Shown: piece by piece, positions 37,217-45,953 of the stretch
How the letters are laid out: each line of letters begins with the position of its first letter
Position numbering within the stretch: the first letter of the stretch is position 1
DNA from: Bog-473 sp963730785
GTDB taxonomy: Bacteria > Actinomycetota > Acidimicrobiia > Acidimicrobiales > RAAP-2
Direction: 5' to 3'
Assembly (NCBI GenBank): GCA_963730785.1
Contig: CAVSTF010000015.1
Span: forward strand, 372,001-436,000
DNA length: 64,000 nt
Translations under genes and position numbers: made by a program
The notes under the pieces: model-generated
Told to the model about the DNA's origin: nothing
The model's input: only the letters and a program-made list of their open reading frames with translations
Databases searched by the model: none

Positions 37217-37576
37217 GAGCGCAGGTGATGGTGCACACGAAGCACCGGTGGGCGGTGGAACATTCGAAGGGCCTTTCGCGGTCTGGGCCAGGCGTCGCGC
37301 AGCGACTAACGATGAGGTGGGGTGGGTGGCACGACGATCCCGCTCAGTCCTGAGGTCGGCGTGCGCTCACGGGGCATGCGCACACCCAGGACGCATGGAT
37401 CAGGTCGAGGGAATTCGCCGATTGGGACCAGGTACTGGGGGGCTCTGCGCTCATCTGGTCCACCTCCTCGGCTCGGCCGTCACTACTTCGTGCCCTCATG
37501 GTAGGCCACCTGGCCCGCCCGACCGGCCTGAGACTGCCCGCAGTCAACCACTATGGTTTCTCGACGAAAGGTTGAT
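37217..37576. other. Divergent intergenic region between two cation transporter genes
   Basis: About 360 bp with no convincing gene. It contains a hairpin-capable GTGCGC...GCGCAC (37,361-37,383) and G-rich patches. Both flanking genes belong to families often controlled by metal-sensing riboswitches or MntR/Fur-type proteins. I could not match the yybP-ykoY or M-box consensus on either strand by eye. Confidence 0.5.
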
Positions 37577-38152
37577 GTGCACCCACTGATCGCGCTGGCC
37601 GTCTTCCCGATCATCTTCATCGGGGAGCTGCCGGACAAGACGATGTTCGCCAGTCTGGTCATGGCCACCAGGGGGCGGCCACGACAGGTCTGGTTGGGGG
37701 CCGCCGGAGCCTTCCTGGTGCACGTGGTCATCGCCACCACGGTCGGTGTGGCCATTTTCGCCATCCTCCCCCACCGGGTGGTGGAGGGACTGGTGGCGGC
37801 CATGTTCCTCTTTGGTGCGTTCTTCGCCTACCGGGAAAGCACCAAGAACGAAGAGGAACTGGCCGAGGACGAGATCTCCAAGCACAGCGTCGTGGTGACG
37901 GCCTTCATCGTGATCTTCGTGGCCGAATGGGGCGATCTGACCCAAATCCTGACCGTCAATTTGGCGGCGCACTATCACTCGGCCCTGTCGGTCGGCGTGG
38001 GCGCCACACTGGCCTTGTGGGCCGTGGCGGCCGTCGCCGTGTTGAGCGGGCAGACCCTTCTCCGCTTCATATCGGTCACCACCATCCGCCGGGTCACCGC
38101 CGTCGTACTGGTCGCCTTGGCCGGGTACTCGGCCTACCTCGCCATTCGTTAG
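37577..38152 (+). CDS. UPF0016/GDT1-family cation transporter (Mn2+/Ca2+ exporter type)
   Basis: About 191 residues, six hydrophobic segments. The two family signatures are present once in each half: GELPDKTMFASLV (E-x-x-D-K-T) and AEWGDLTQILTV (E-x-G-D-L-T). Members exchange Mn2+ or Ca2+ for protons; bacterial ones mostly export manganese. GTG at 37,577 gives the usual start (HPLIALAVF) with GAAAGG five bases before it; an ATG 24 bases upstream is possible. Its stop shares four bases (TTAG) with the convergent small membrane protein gene. Confidence 0.85.
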   Translation: MHPLIALAVFPIIFIGELPDKTMFASLVMATRGRPRQVWLGAAGAFLVHVVIATTVGVAIFAILPHRVVEGLVAAMFLFGAFFAYRESTKNEEELAEDEISKHSVVVTAFIVIFVAEWGDLTQILTVNLAAHYHSALSVGVGATLALWAVAAVAVLSGQTLLRFISVTTIRRVTAVVLVALAGYSAYLAIR

Positions 38153-38658
38153 GGCTGGGCCAGCATGATGGCCGACCCGGCGATGAGGAGGACCACGGAC
38201 GCCAACGCGGCGTGCGCCATCACCCGCACGTCGTGATCGACGGCCGGATCGGACGGAACGCTGCCACCTTGGAACGGGACCAGGGCGGGCTGCAGTCGCC
38301 GTTCCGCTGGCCACAGCACACCCTCGGCCACCAACACGACGACCACGAAGATCCCCAAGCCGCCCGTCACCCACGCCTGGTGGAGGTCGTAGGAACCTTG
38401 GCTCATGGCCAGGAGGGCGAACCCGAACACCGGTATCCCGTACACGGTCCGCCCAGCCCAATTGGGGCCAGATTTGAAGTAGCGCACCAGCGTGTCCGGA
38501 AACGGCGATTGGTGTCGCAGGACCTTCCGGAGACTGGCGGCAGTGGCCGCGCTGGTGACCGTGGTCGCCAGTCCCACCACCACGCAGGCCACGTGAAGCA
38601 GCAGGACGACGTCGAAAGCCGGTCCGGTGGGCTGGTGATGCACGGGCGATATCTTCAC
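38149..38658 (-). CDS. Small integral membrane protein, DUF2269-like
   Basis: About 169 residues from GTG 38,658. Four hydrophobic segments are visible: VVLLLHVACVVVGLATTVTS, TVYGIPVFGFALLAM, GGLGIFVVVVLVAEGVLW and VMAHAALASVVLLIAGSAIM. The His in the first and last helices and the overall size resemble DUF2269 predicted membrane proteins; function is unknown. A 26-bp perfect palindrome ends five bases upstream of the start, leaving no room for a normal ribosome site. The mRNA may be leaderless, or the true start may be GTG 38,643. It converges on the UPF0016 transporter with a TTAG overlap. Confidence 0.55.
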   Translation of the reverse strand: MKISPVHHQPTGPAFDVVLLLHVACVVVGLATTVTSAATAASLRKVLRHQSPFPDTLVRYFKSGPNWAGRTVYGIPVFGFALLAMSQGSYDLHQAWVTGGLGIFVVVVLVAEGVLWPAERRLQPALVPFQGGSVPSDPAVDHDVRVMAHAALASVVLLIAGSAIMLAQP

Positions 38659-38662
38659 GTAT

Positions 38663-38688
38663 TCAGGCGTCACCCGGGTGACGCCTGA
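38663..38688. promoter_or_regulatory. 26-bp perfect palindrome
   Basis: TCAGGCGTCACCC followed directly by its reverse complement, with no spacer. It lies five bases upstream of the membrane-protein start and 108 bp before galT, in the divergent promoter region. Lack of a loop makes a terminator unlikely. A dimeric or tetrameric repressor site acting on one or both genes fits better. Confidence 0.65.
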
Positions 38689-38796
38689 CCTTCCATGCTG
38701 CTTGCCTGGGGATCGAACGCTGTACCGTGGTAGTGGACAAGAAAAAGAAGGCAGCCACAATGGTGTGGAGTGGGAACTACAACAGAATGAACAGGC

Positions 38797-39780
38797 ATGA
38801 ATCAGCTACGGCTTGACCCGCTGTCAGGTCGCTGGGTGGTCGTCAGCCCTGGTCGCTCCGAGCGGCCCTATTCCTTCGTGACCCGGTCACCTTGGGTCGA
38901 GGAGTCACCGGCCCGTCCCTGCCCCTTTTGCCCGGGCAATGAGGAGAGCACTCCCCCCGCCCTCGAGACCTACGGACCGACCGGTCGCTGGCTCGTCCGG
39001 GTCGTCCCGAATCTGTACCCGGCCTTCGAGGGCGACGAGCCCTTCGTGGTGGCCAACCGGGGGCCTGTCTTCACCCAGGCCACGGCCGGCGGCATCCATG
39101 AGGTACTGATCTTCTCGCCTGAGCACGACGCCACCTTGGGCATGCTCAGCCCTGAGCAAACTGAACTGGTGATGGCCGCCCTGCGGGATCGCCTGGAAGA
39201 GCACGCCTCCCAGCCGAACATTCGCTACACCCAGGCCATCGTGAACTCGGGTCGAGAAGCGGGGGCGTCGCTCGAGCATCCGCACGGCCAACTGCTCGGT
39301 ATGTCGTTCATCCCGCGCGAGCTGGCCGAAGAGCAAGCCCGGTTCGCCCGGTTCGTGGGCTCATGTCTGCTGTGCACCACCATCGAGGCAGAGGAGGACT
39401 CCGGCATCCGGGTCATCCACTCCGATGACAGGGTGGTCGTGGTCTGCCCCTTCTGGAGCGCCGTCCCCTACGAAATGCTGGTCATCCCGCGGCAGCACAA
39501 TCCTCACCTGCACCGAAGCCCCATTGAGGACCTGGCCGCCGTCGGCGAGGCCATCCGACGCTCGCTGGGGCAACTGGCCGAGGCCGTGGGCGATGTGGCC
39601 TACAACATCGTGTTCCACTCAGCGCCCTACCGGGTCGGTGAGCCTTTCCACTGGCACGCCCACGTTTGGCCCAAGGCCACCACGACCGCCGGCTTTGAAC
39701 TCGGTACGGGCGTGGCCATCAATGTGGTGTCACCCGAAGTGGCCACCGAGGCCCTGCGGGTGTCCGCCCTCGCTCGTTAG
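38797..39780 (+). CDS. galT: Galactose-1-phosphate uridylyltransferase
   Basis: 327 residues, intact. It exchanges UMP between UDP-glucose and galactose-1-phosphate. The N-terminal half has RLDPLSGRWVVVSPGRSERP and the zinc Cys pair CPFCPGNE; the active site is SLEHPHGQLLGMSF, with the nucleophile His in H-P-H-G-Q. The second HIT-like half has LVIPRQHNPHL and a late FHWHAHVWPK. The sequence is of the shorter bacterial type. No galK or galE is adjacent; its neighbours are trehalose genes on the opposite strand. Its stop shares TTAG with the maltokinase-like stop. Members of this family sometimes act on other sugar-1-phosphates, so the substrate is likely but not certain. Confidence 0.87.
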   Translation: MNQLRLDPLSGRWVVVSPGRSERPYSFVTRSPWVEESPARPCPFCPGNEESTPPALETYGPTGRWLVRVVPNLYPAFEGDEPFVVANRGPVFTQATAGGIHEVLIFSPEHDATLGMLSPEQTELVMAALRDRLEEHASQPNIRYTQAIVNSGREAGASLEHPHGQLLGMSFIPRELAEEQARFARFVGSCLLCTTIEAEEDSGIRVIHSDDRVVVVCPFWSAVPYEMLVIPRQHNPHLHRSPIEDLAAVGEAIRRSLGQLAEAVGDVAYNIVFHSAPYRVGEPFHWHAHVWPKATTTAGFELGTGVAINVVSPEVATEALRVSALAR

Positions 39781-41015
39781 ACGGCGCGGACCGAGCGAAC
39801 CAGCTCGAAGAGTCCGACCAAGTGCCCCACCAGATCGCGGTGTGGTCCAGTGAGCCCGGCGATGCCCGGAGTACCCAGGTAGGCACTCAACACCGCCCGA
39901 CGGTTGCGCGCTTCCCAGGCCTGACCCAATTCGGCCAGACCAAGTCGACCCGACGGGTCACGTTCGGCAGCCGCGGCGGTACTGGCCTGGTGCAACGACC
40001 ACAGCAGGTCGGCGACGTCGGCCAGGGGTGAGCGAGATGCCGGTTCGAACATCGACGGCAGGACGCCCCCCGGACGGAAGTCGGTGACCATCCAGCCCTG
40101 ATCGGTGCGGGACGTGCGGGCCAACTGGAAGTCGCCGTGGGTGCGGATCGCCGGCAACTTGGCATCGGAGGCGCGCAGCTGGGCGACCAGCTCAGCCACG
40201 TCAGGTGAGGAGAGGAGGGACGGATCGCCCTCCCTCAGTTCGGCCTCGGCCATCTCCACCCATTCGGCCACCGGCTCCGGCCGTCGCCCGAAGGCGCGGT
40301 CTAACGCCAGGTGCATGCGGGCCAGCATGGTCCCCAACGCCTGGGCCTCCGAGCCGAAGTCACCGCCGGCGCGCTCGGGTGTGCCACCGGAGGCATAGAG
40401 GTCACGGAGCGAGGTGAGGGCGATGGCCCAACCACCCGAGCGTCCCTCAATCGGCTCTTGCACCACCCCCAGGTCGCGGCCCTCCCACTGCCAGCGAACC
40501 AGTGGGGCCGCCACGTGGTTGAAACCCACTCGTTCGAGCGCCACCGCGAGATCGACCGCGGCATTGGGCTCTTCGCCCAGCCACGGGAACACGGTGAGGT
40601 CACCCCTGTCGCCGCAGTCGAGCACCATGGCGTCATCGTCGTCCTGCAAAATGCTGATGCGACCGTTCCGGGGCTCAACGCCGCGGAGGGTGGCCAGGAG
40701 CAGCGGCGCCAACTGGGCGTCGTGGAGTGCCTCGGTGCAGACCGCCAAGCCGTCGTCGGCTTCCCACAATCCAAGCGCCACCTCATCCCCGGCCCGTAGG
40801 AAATGGGTCTCGTCCCCCACCGATCGCAGGCCGACCACCACATGGGCCAGACGTCCCGTCAGTTCGGCCACCACATCGAGCAGGCCGGGCCGCCCGGTGC
40901 GCAGGACCTCCGCTCGCCGAATGGTGATCGCCTCCGCCGGCACGTCCGTGTCGCTGCGGTGCGAGTACCAGGCCTGCACCAGCGTGCGCAGCGCGGCGTC
41001 CTGCTCGGGGGTCAT
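39777..41015 (-). CDS. Maltokinase-like protein, catalytic motifs degenerate
   Basis: 412 residues. It overlaps trehalose synthase by ATGA, as maltokinase (Mak/Pep2) genes often do, and shows the same layout: VVGLRSVGDETHFLRAG, TVFPWLGEEPNAAVDLA, AQALGTMLARMHLAL. The kinase core is altered, however. Where Mak has HGDxHLGQ this has THGDFQLART, and where Mak has DFEGEP this has TDFRPGG. The catalytic Asp of HGD and the metal Asp of DF remain, but the His, Gln and Glu do not. It may be a weak kinase, a kinase with another substrate, or a regulatory partner of TreS. Frame is intact, so the changes are not read errors. Confidence 0.7.
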   Translation of the reverse strand: MTPEQDAALRTLVQAWYSHRSDTDVPAEAITIRRAEVLRTGRPGLLDVVAELTGRLAHVVVGLRSVGDETHFLRAGDEVALGLWEADDGLAVCTEALHDAQLAPLLLATLRGVEPRNGRISILQDDDDAMVLDCGDRGDLTVFPWLGEEPNAAVDLAVALERVGFNHVAAPLVRWQWEGRDLGVVQEPIEGRSGGWAIALTSLRDLYASGGTPERAGGDFGSEAQALGTMLARMHLALDRAFGRRPEPVAEWVEMAEAELREGDPSLLSSPDVAELVAQLRASDAKLPAIRTHGDFQLARTSRTDQGWMVTDFRPGGVLPSMFEPASRSPLADVADLLWSLHQASTAAAAERDPSGRLGLAELGQAWEARNRRAVLSAYLGTPGIAGLTGPHRDLVGHLVGLFELVRSVRAV

Positions 41016-42851
41016 CCCCGATCCTCGTGCACCAGGTCAAACCAGAGGAAGCCATAGGGCGGGAGGGTGATGGTGTACGGCTCTTCCGTGATCACCGGGA
41101 AGGGCACTCGGCCGAGCACCTCATAGGGCGTCGCCCCGGCCCATTGGGCCAGTGAGAGTTCGGCTGGTTGCGCGAACCGGCTCAGGTTGTGCACGCAGAG
41201 GACGGCCTGGAAGCGGCGCACCACTTCGTCGTCCGCCCCTTCGTTTCCAGCCGGCACCGTGCGAGCGGTGGACGACGCGCGCTCCCAGTCCCGCCCATCG
41301 ACCTCAACTGGTGCCACCGACGGGTGAGCGCAGCGGCGCCGAGCCGGTGGCCAGCACGTCGGCCACCTCGCCTGATCGCATGTAGGCCAGTACCGACGGG
41401 TTGGCACATGGCAGCACCTCCATCGCCCCCACACCCATCACGGGCAGGGCGCGCCGCTCGGTGAGCATGCGCCGCAACCAGTGCAGGAATGAACCCTGAT
41501 TGCGCAACTGGGACTCGACGTTGACGGCACTGAAGCCGTACACCGGGTCCATGAGGGGCGGCAGATAGAGCTGGGCGAAATCCGCCTGCGAGAAGCCACC
41601 GTTGCGGTCGGGTGACCATTGCATGGGGGTACGAACCGAGTCGCGGTCACCCAGGTAGATGTTGTCGCCCATCATCAATTCATCGCCGTAGTAGATGACC
41701 GGGCTGCCCGGCAACGACAGCAGGAGGGCGTAGAGGAGTTCGGTGGTGCGGCGATCATTGTCGAGCAGCGGCGCTAACCGGCGGCCGATCCCCATGTGCC
41801 GCTTCATGCGCGGGTCCTTGGCGTACTCGGCAATCATGTAGTCGCGGTCTTCGTCCGTCACCTGTTCGAGCGTGAGTTCGTCATGGTTACGCAGGAAGAT
41901 GGCCCACTGGCAGGAGTCATTGATTTCCGGCGTCTGGGCCAGGATTTCGGTAATCGGATAGCGCTGCTCGCGCCGCACGGCCATGAAGAGGCGCGGCATG
42001 AGTGGGAAATGGAAGCAGAGGTGGCATTCGTCGCCGTCGCCGAAATAGTCAGCCACGTCGCTCGGCCATCCATTTGCCTCGGCCAGCAGGATGCGCCCCG
42101 GGTAGTCGGCCTCCAGTTGCTTACGGATCCGACGGATGAAGGCGTGCGTCTCGGGAAGATGCTCGCCCGAAGTGCCGTCACGTTGATAGAGGTACGGCAC
42201 GGCATCGAGGCGGAAGCCATCGAAGCCGAGGTCAAGCCAGAACCGAACCAGGTCGATCATGGTGTCGGCCACTTCGGGATTGTCGTAGTTCAGGTCCGGT
42301 TGGTGATGGTAGAAGCGATGCCAGTAGTACTGCTGGCGTCCGTCGTCCCAGGTCCAGTTGGATCGTTCGACGTCAGTGAACACGACGCGCGCATCGGGCC
42401 AGCGTTGGTCGTCGTCGTTCCACACGTACCAATCGGCCTTGGGGTTGTCGCGACTCGAACGAGATTCAATGAACCACGGGTGCTGATCACTGGTGTGGTT
42501 CATCACCAGGTCGGCAATGACGCGGATGCCCCGACTGTGCGCGTCCTCCAGGAACGCCACCAGGTCGCCGATGCTGCCGTAGTCGGGGTGCACGTTGAAG
42601 AAGTCGCTGATGTCATAGCCACCATCGCGGAACGGAGAGGGGTAGAAGGGCAGCATCCAGATGCAGTCGATGCCCAGCCATTCGATGTAGTCCAACTTCT
42701 GGCGCAGGCCCTTGAGGTCGCCGGTGCCGTCGTTGTTGGCGTCGAAAAAGCCGCGGATCAGCACCTCGTAGAACACGGCGTGCTGGAACCAGCGCACGGA
42801 CGGGTCGAAGGGGCCCTCGCCGGCGCTCACCGGAATGGGGGGCGAGCTCAT
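41012..42851 (-). CDS. treS: Trehalose synthase (maltose alpha-D-glucosyltransferase), one frameshift
   Basis: About 610 residues. GH13 enzyme interconverting maltose and trehalose. It begins HAVFYEVLIRGFFDANNDG and has catalytic residues in GFDGFRLDAVPYL (nucleophile Asp), LLAEANGWP (acid Glu) and FLRNHDELTLE (third Asp). Near 41,330 the frame breaks. The second frame finishes with VLCVHNLSRFAQPAELSL and YTITLPPYGFLWFDL, the normal C-terminal beta domain. Between PSVLAYMR and QAVLCVHNL there are about 55 extra residues not seen in the usual TreS. It overlaps enoyl-CoA hydratase upstream and the maltokinase-like gene downstream, each by ATGA. With Mak it would normally feed maltose-1-phosphate to GlgE glucan synthesis. 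Confidence 0.9.
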
Positions 42852-43620
42852 CGACCGACGAAGGTGGCTTTGCCCGGACCGTTTTCGGCGAACGAGGCAA
42901 TGCCACGTCCGGCATCTTCAGTGCGGGCCACGGCGGCAAAGGCCTCTTGCTCAATGGCCAAGCCATCGACCAGCGTGCCCTCAAGGCCCTCGGTCCACCG
43001 CCGACTTGGCCAGCTGGTGGGCGATCAGTGGGCCCTTGGGCGAATTCGGCCGCCCAGGCCAGGGCCGAGTCCAACACGTCATCGGCCGGCACCACCCGGT
43101 TCACCAATCCGATGGACAGCGCTTCCTCGGACCGGACCTGGCGGCCGGTGAGGATGAGTTCCTTGGCCCGGGACGAACCGATCAGGCGGGGCAGCCGTTG
43201 GGTGCCGCCGCCGCCGGGGATCACGCCGAGCAGCACTTCGGGCAGGCCGACCTTGGAGTCCTCGGCGCAGACGCGGAAGTCACAGGCCAGGGCCAGTTCC
43301 AAACCGCCGCCCAGGGCGTAGCCATTGATGGCGGCGATGGTGGCCCGCGGGATCGACGCCAGTGCACCGAGCGCGCTGGTGAAGTTGGCCCCGACGGCGC
43401 CGGCACTTCCCTCGAGCTCCACGATCTCGGCGCCGGCGGCGAAAATGCGACGGCCACCCCACAGCACCACCGCACCGGGAGGGTCGTCGCGGAGCCCTTC
43501 GGCCACCTGGTACATCTGCGTCAGCACGGCACTCGAGAGGGCATTGGCCTTCGGGCGGTCGAGCCGGATCAGCGCCACCCCATCGGGTCGGCGGTCGACG
43601 GTGACGAATTCCTCAGGCAT
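42848..43620 (-). CDS. Enoyl-CoA hydratase/isomerase family protein (frameshifted)
   Basis: About 257 residues. Crotonase fold: IAAINGYALGGGLELALACD (oxyanion hole), GLPEVLLGVIPGGGGTQRLPRLIG with the catalytic Glu region, and ELILTGRQVRSEEALSIGLVNRVV. The frame breaks near 43,020; corrected, the end reads ENGPGKATFVGR with TGA at 42,848-42,850 in an ATGA overlap with treS. The C-terminal half has the usual position but is garbled by indels. Its start overlaps the MeaB stop by eight bases. It hydrates trans-2-enoyl-CoA in fatty acid or amino acid breakdown; the meaB neighbour hints at propionyl/methylmalonyl-CoA metabolism. Confidence 0.87.
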
Positions 43621-44623
43621 TAGGGCACCGTACTGGAAAGGGGAGGCCGCTCATTGCAGCGGCAAGCAGGCGATCGGCCGCCTCGTACGGGTCGAGCTCG
43701 CCGGCGGCCAGCGACTTGACGGTGGTGGCGAACTCTTCCCCGGCGGCCAACTCATCAATGCGCCGCGCGCTGCGGGCCAAGAGCACCCGTCGGAGCTCGT
43801 GGGCCAGTCGGTCGGCTCGTCTCGTCACCAGCTCACCGGACTCGGTCAGGTGCTGGCGGTGACGGGCGATCTCCCCCCACAGGTCGTCCAGACCCGTGCC
43901 GTCCACCGCAGTCGTCTCGACAATGGTGGGCCGCCAATCGCCCCGGAAGGAAAGGTCGAGCATCTGCTCGAGGTCCCGGCGTGCTTCGCGGGCCCCGGGT
44001 CGATCGGCCTTGTTGATGACGAACAGGTCGGCCACCTCGAGCAGCCCGGCCTTGTTGGCCTGCATGGCATCGCCCCAGCCCGGCGTGACCACCACGACCG
44101 TGGTGTCGGCCGCCGATGCGATGTCCACCTCCATTTGGCCCACTCCCACCGTCTCGACAATGACCAAGGGCAGGCCCGCCGCGCCGAGCACTCGCACCGC
44201 GTCCGGCACGGCCAGGGACAATCCACCCAGGTGGCCCCGGGTGGCCATGGACCGGATGAAGACGGTGGGGTCGAGTGCGTGTTGTTGCATGCGTACCCGG
44301 TCACCGAGGATGGCCCCCCCGCTGAAGGGTGAGGTGGGGTCGACGGCCAGCACGGCGATCTGATCGACCGCCTCGGGCGCTGGTGCGGGCCAACCCCGTC
44401 GGGCGGTCGTGATCAGTTGATCGGTCAGCGTCGACTTCCCTGCCCCCGGCGCCCCCGTCAATCCGATCGTGTACGGGACGGCAGCTCGATACGCCACGCG
44501 GGCCACTTCGAGTCCCGGGTCGCCGCCTCGCTCGACATACGAAAGCAAACGGGCCAGCGCCGCCCGGTCGCCCTCTTGGGCCAACGCCAAAAGTGCCGCC
44601 GGTTCAGTGGGGCGGACGCTCAC
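43613..44623 (-). CDS. meaB: MeaB, GTPase chaperone of methylmalonyl-CoA mutase
   Basis: 336 residues, intact. G3E-type GTPase: Walker A GLTGAPGAGKSTLTDQLI, the conserved AVDPTSPFSGGAILGDRVRM (base III-like region of MeaB/ArgK), IVETVGVGQMEVDIA and NKADRPGA. The C-terminal dimer helix is LLARSARRIDELAAG. MeaB guards and reloads the B12 cofactor of methylmalonyl-CoA mutase. The mutase genes are not in the window. It starts at GTG 44,623 overlapping the murA stop (GTGA) and overlaps the enoyl-CoA hydratase start. Confidence 0.93.
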   Translation of the reverse strand: MSVRPTEPAALLALAQEGDRAALARLLSYVERGGDPGLEVARVAYRAAVPYTIGLTGAPGAGKSTLTDQLITTARRGWPAPAPEAVDQIAVLAVDPTSPFSGGAILGDRVRMQQHALDPTVFIRSMATRGHLGGLSLAVPDAVRVLGAAGLPLVIVETVGVGQMEVDIASAADTTVVVVTPGWGDAMQANKAGLLEVADLFVINKADRPGAREARRDLEQMLDLSFRGDWRPTIVETTAVDGTGLDDLWGEIARHRQHLTESGELVTRRADRLAHELRRVLLARSARRIDELAAGEEFATTVKSLAAGELDPYEAADRLLAAAMSGLPFPVRCPNA

Positions 44624-45882
44624 TGGCAGCTCACCTTGGCGCCCAGGGACGACAGCGCACCCACCAGATCCTCGTAGCCACGACCGATGTGGTGCGCCCC
44701 GCTCACCACCGTCTGGCCCTCGGCCACCAGGCCGGCCAGGACGAGGGCCACGCCGGCCCGCAGGTCCGGTGCCTTGACCGGCGCGCCCGACAAATGGGCC
44801 ACCCCCCGGACGACGGCGTGGTGACCCTCGGTGCGAATGTCGGCGCCCATGCGCCGCAGTTCCTCCACGTAGCGGAAGCGACCGGAAAAGAGGTTCTCGG
44901 TCAGAATGCCCACGCCGTCCGCCACGGTGAGCATGGCCACCAACAGCGGGCTGTAGTCGGTGGCCACTCCCGGGTAGGGCAGGGTGGCGATGTCGGCCGC
45001 CTGCAGTCGCTGGGTGGCCGAGGCCCGCAATCCCTGAGGTCCCATTTCGGTCACCACGCCCATTTGGTTGACCTTGCGCAGCAGCATTTCCATGTGGTCG
45101 GGACGGGCGTCGGCCACGGTGACCTCGCCACCGGCGATACCCACCGCGGCCAGGTAGGTGGCGGCCACCACGCGGTCGGTCACCACGGTGTGATGAACGG
45201 GGTGGAGGCTTTCGACTCCCTCAATCTCAATCCGGGAGGTGCCGGCCCCCCGTACGACCGCACCCATGTTCGAGAGCATGGTGGCCAGGTCGATGACCTC
45301 GGGCTCTTTGGCGGCGTTCTCAATGACCGTGGTGCCCTTGGCCAGCACGGCCGCCATGAGGAGGTTGTCGGTGGCGGTGTGGCTGGGGTACTCCAACACC
45401 ACCCGGGTGCCGACCAGGCGACCCCCGTCGACGTGACCGCGGATTTCGCCGTGCGACGTTTCGAAGTGCGCCCCCATGGCCGTCAGGCCATTCAGATGGA
45501 AATCGATGGGCCGTTCGCCGAAATCATCACCACCCGGCAGGGGCATGGACACCTCGCCGCAGCGGGCCAGGAGGAGGCCGAGCACGACGACCGATGCCCG
45601 CATGCGCTCCACCAACTCCAGCGGTGCCACGGGGGTTAACTGCTCGGTGGCCGGGGTGGTGACGACCAGGTCGTCGTTGTCCAGCCGTTCGACCGTTGCC
45701 CCCACGGCCCGCAAGACGTCGGCCATGGACTCGGCGTCGTCAATGCGGGGCACGTTGCTCAGCACCGTGCGACCCTCCGTCAGCAGGCAGGCCACCATGA
45801 GCTTGAGGGCCGAATTCTTGGCCCCACCAGCCCGGACGACACCCGACAGCGGGCCGTTGGGCTGCACCAAAATCTGCTTCAC
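44620..45882 (-). CDS. murA: MurA, UDP-GlcNAc 1-carboxyvinyltransferase
   Basis: About 420 residues; first committed step of peptidoglycan synthesis. It starts at GTG 45,882 (KQILVQPNGPLSG). Conserved parts: GAKNSALKLMVACLL (the essential Lys-Asn), RASVVVLGLLLARCG, DHMEMLLRKVNQMG and TDYSPLLVAML. The active-site loop, normally PGGCxIGxRP, reads PLPGGDDFGERPID, so the catalytic Cys is Asp. That substitution occurs naturally in Mycobacterium and Chlamydia and makes the enzyme insensitive to fosfomycin. It is divergent from glpX with 71 bp between starts. The position after the ATP synthase genes matches actinobacterial order. Confidence 0.94.
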   Translation of the reverse strand: MKQILVQPNGPLSGVVRAGGAKNSALKLMVACLLTEGRTVLSNVPRIDDAESMADVLRAVGATVERLDNDDLVVTTPATEQLTPVAPLELVERMRASVVVLGLLLARCGEVSMPLPGGDDFGERPIDFHLNGLTAMGAHFETSHGEIRGHVDGGRLVGTRVVLEYPSHTATDNLLMAAVLAKGTTVIENAAKEPEVIDLATMLSNMGAVVRGAGTSRIEIEGVESLHPVHHTVVTDRVVAATYLAAVGIAGGEVTVADARPDHMEMLLRKVNQMGVVTEMGPQGLRASATQRLQAADIATLPYPGVATDYSPLLVAMLTVADGVGILTENLFSGRFRYVEELRRMGADIRTEGHHAVVRGVAHLSGAPVKAPDLRAGVALVLAGLVAEGQTVVSGAHHIGRGYEDLVGALSSLGAKVSCQ

Positions 45883-45953
45883 GCCCACAAGTATCGCCGC
45901 TACCGACCGCACAGGCCTGCGGAGGGCGATGGCGCACCAACTATGGTCAGGGC

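Noticed and set aside
37217..37576. Metal riboswitch (yybP-ykoY or M-box) between the two cation transporter genes
   Set aside because: The flanking families make it plausible, but I could not find the conserved core on either strand. A covariance-model search would settle it.
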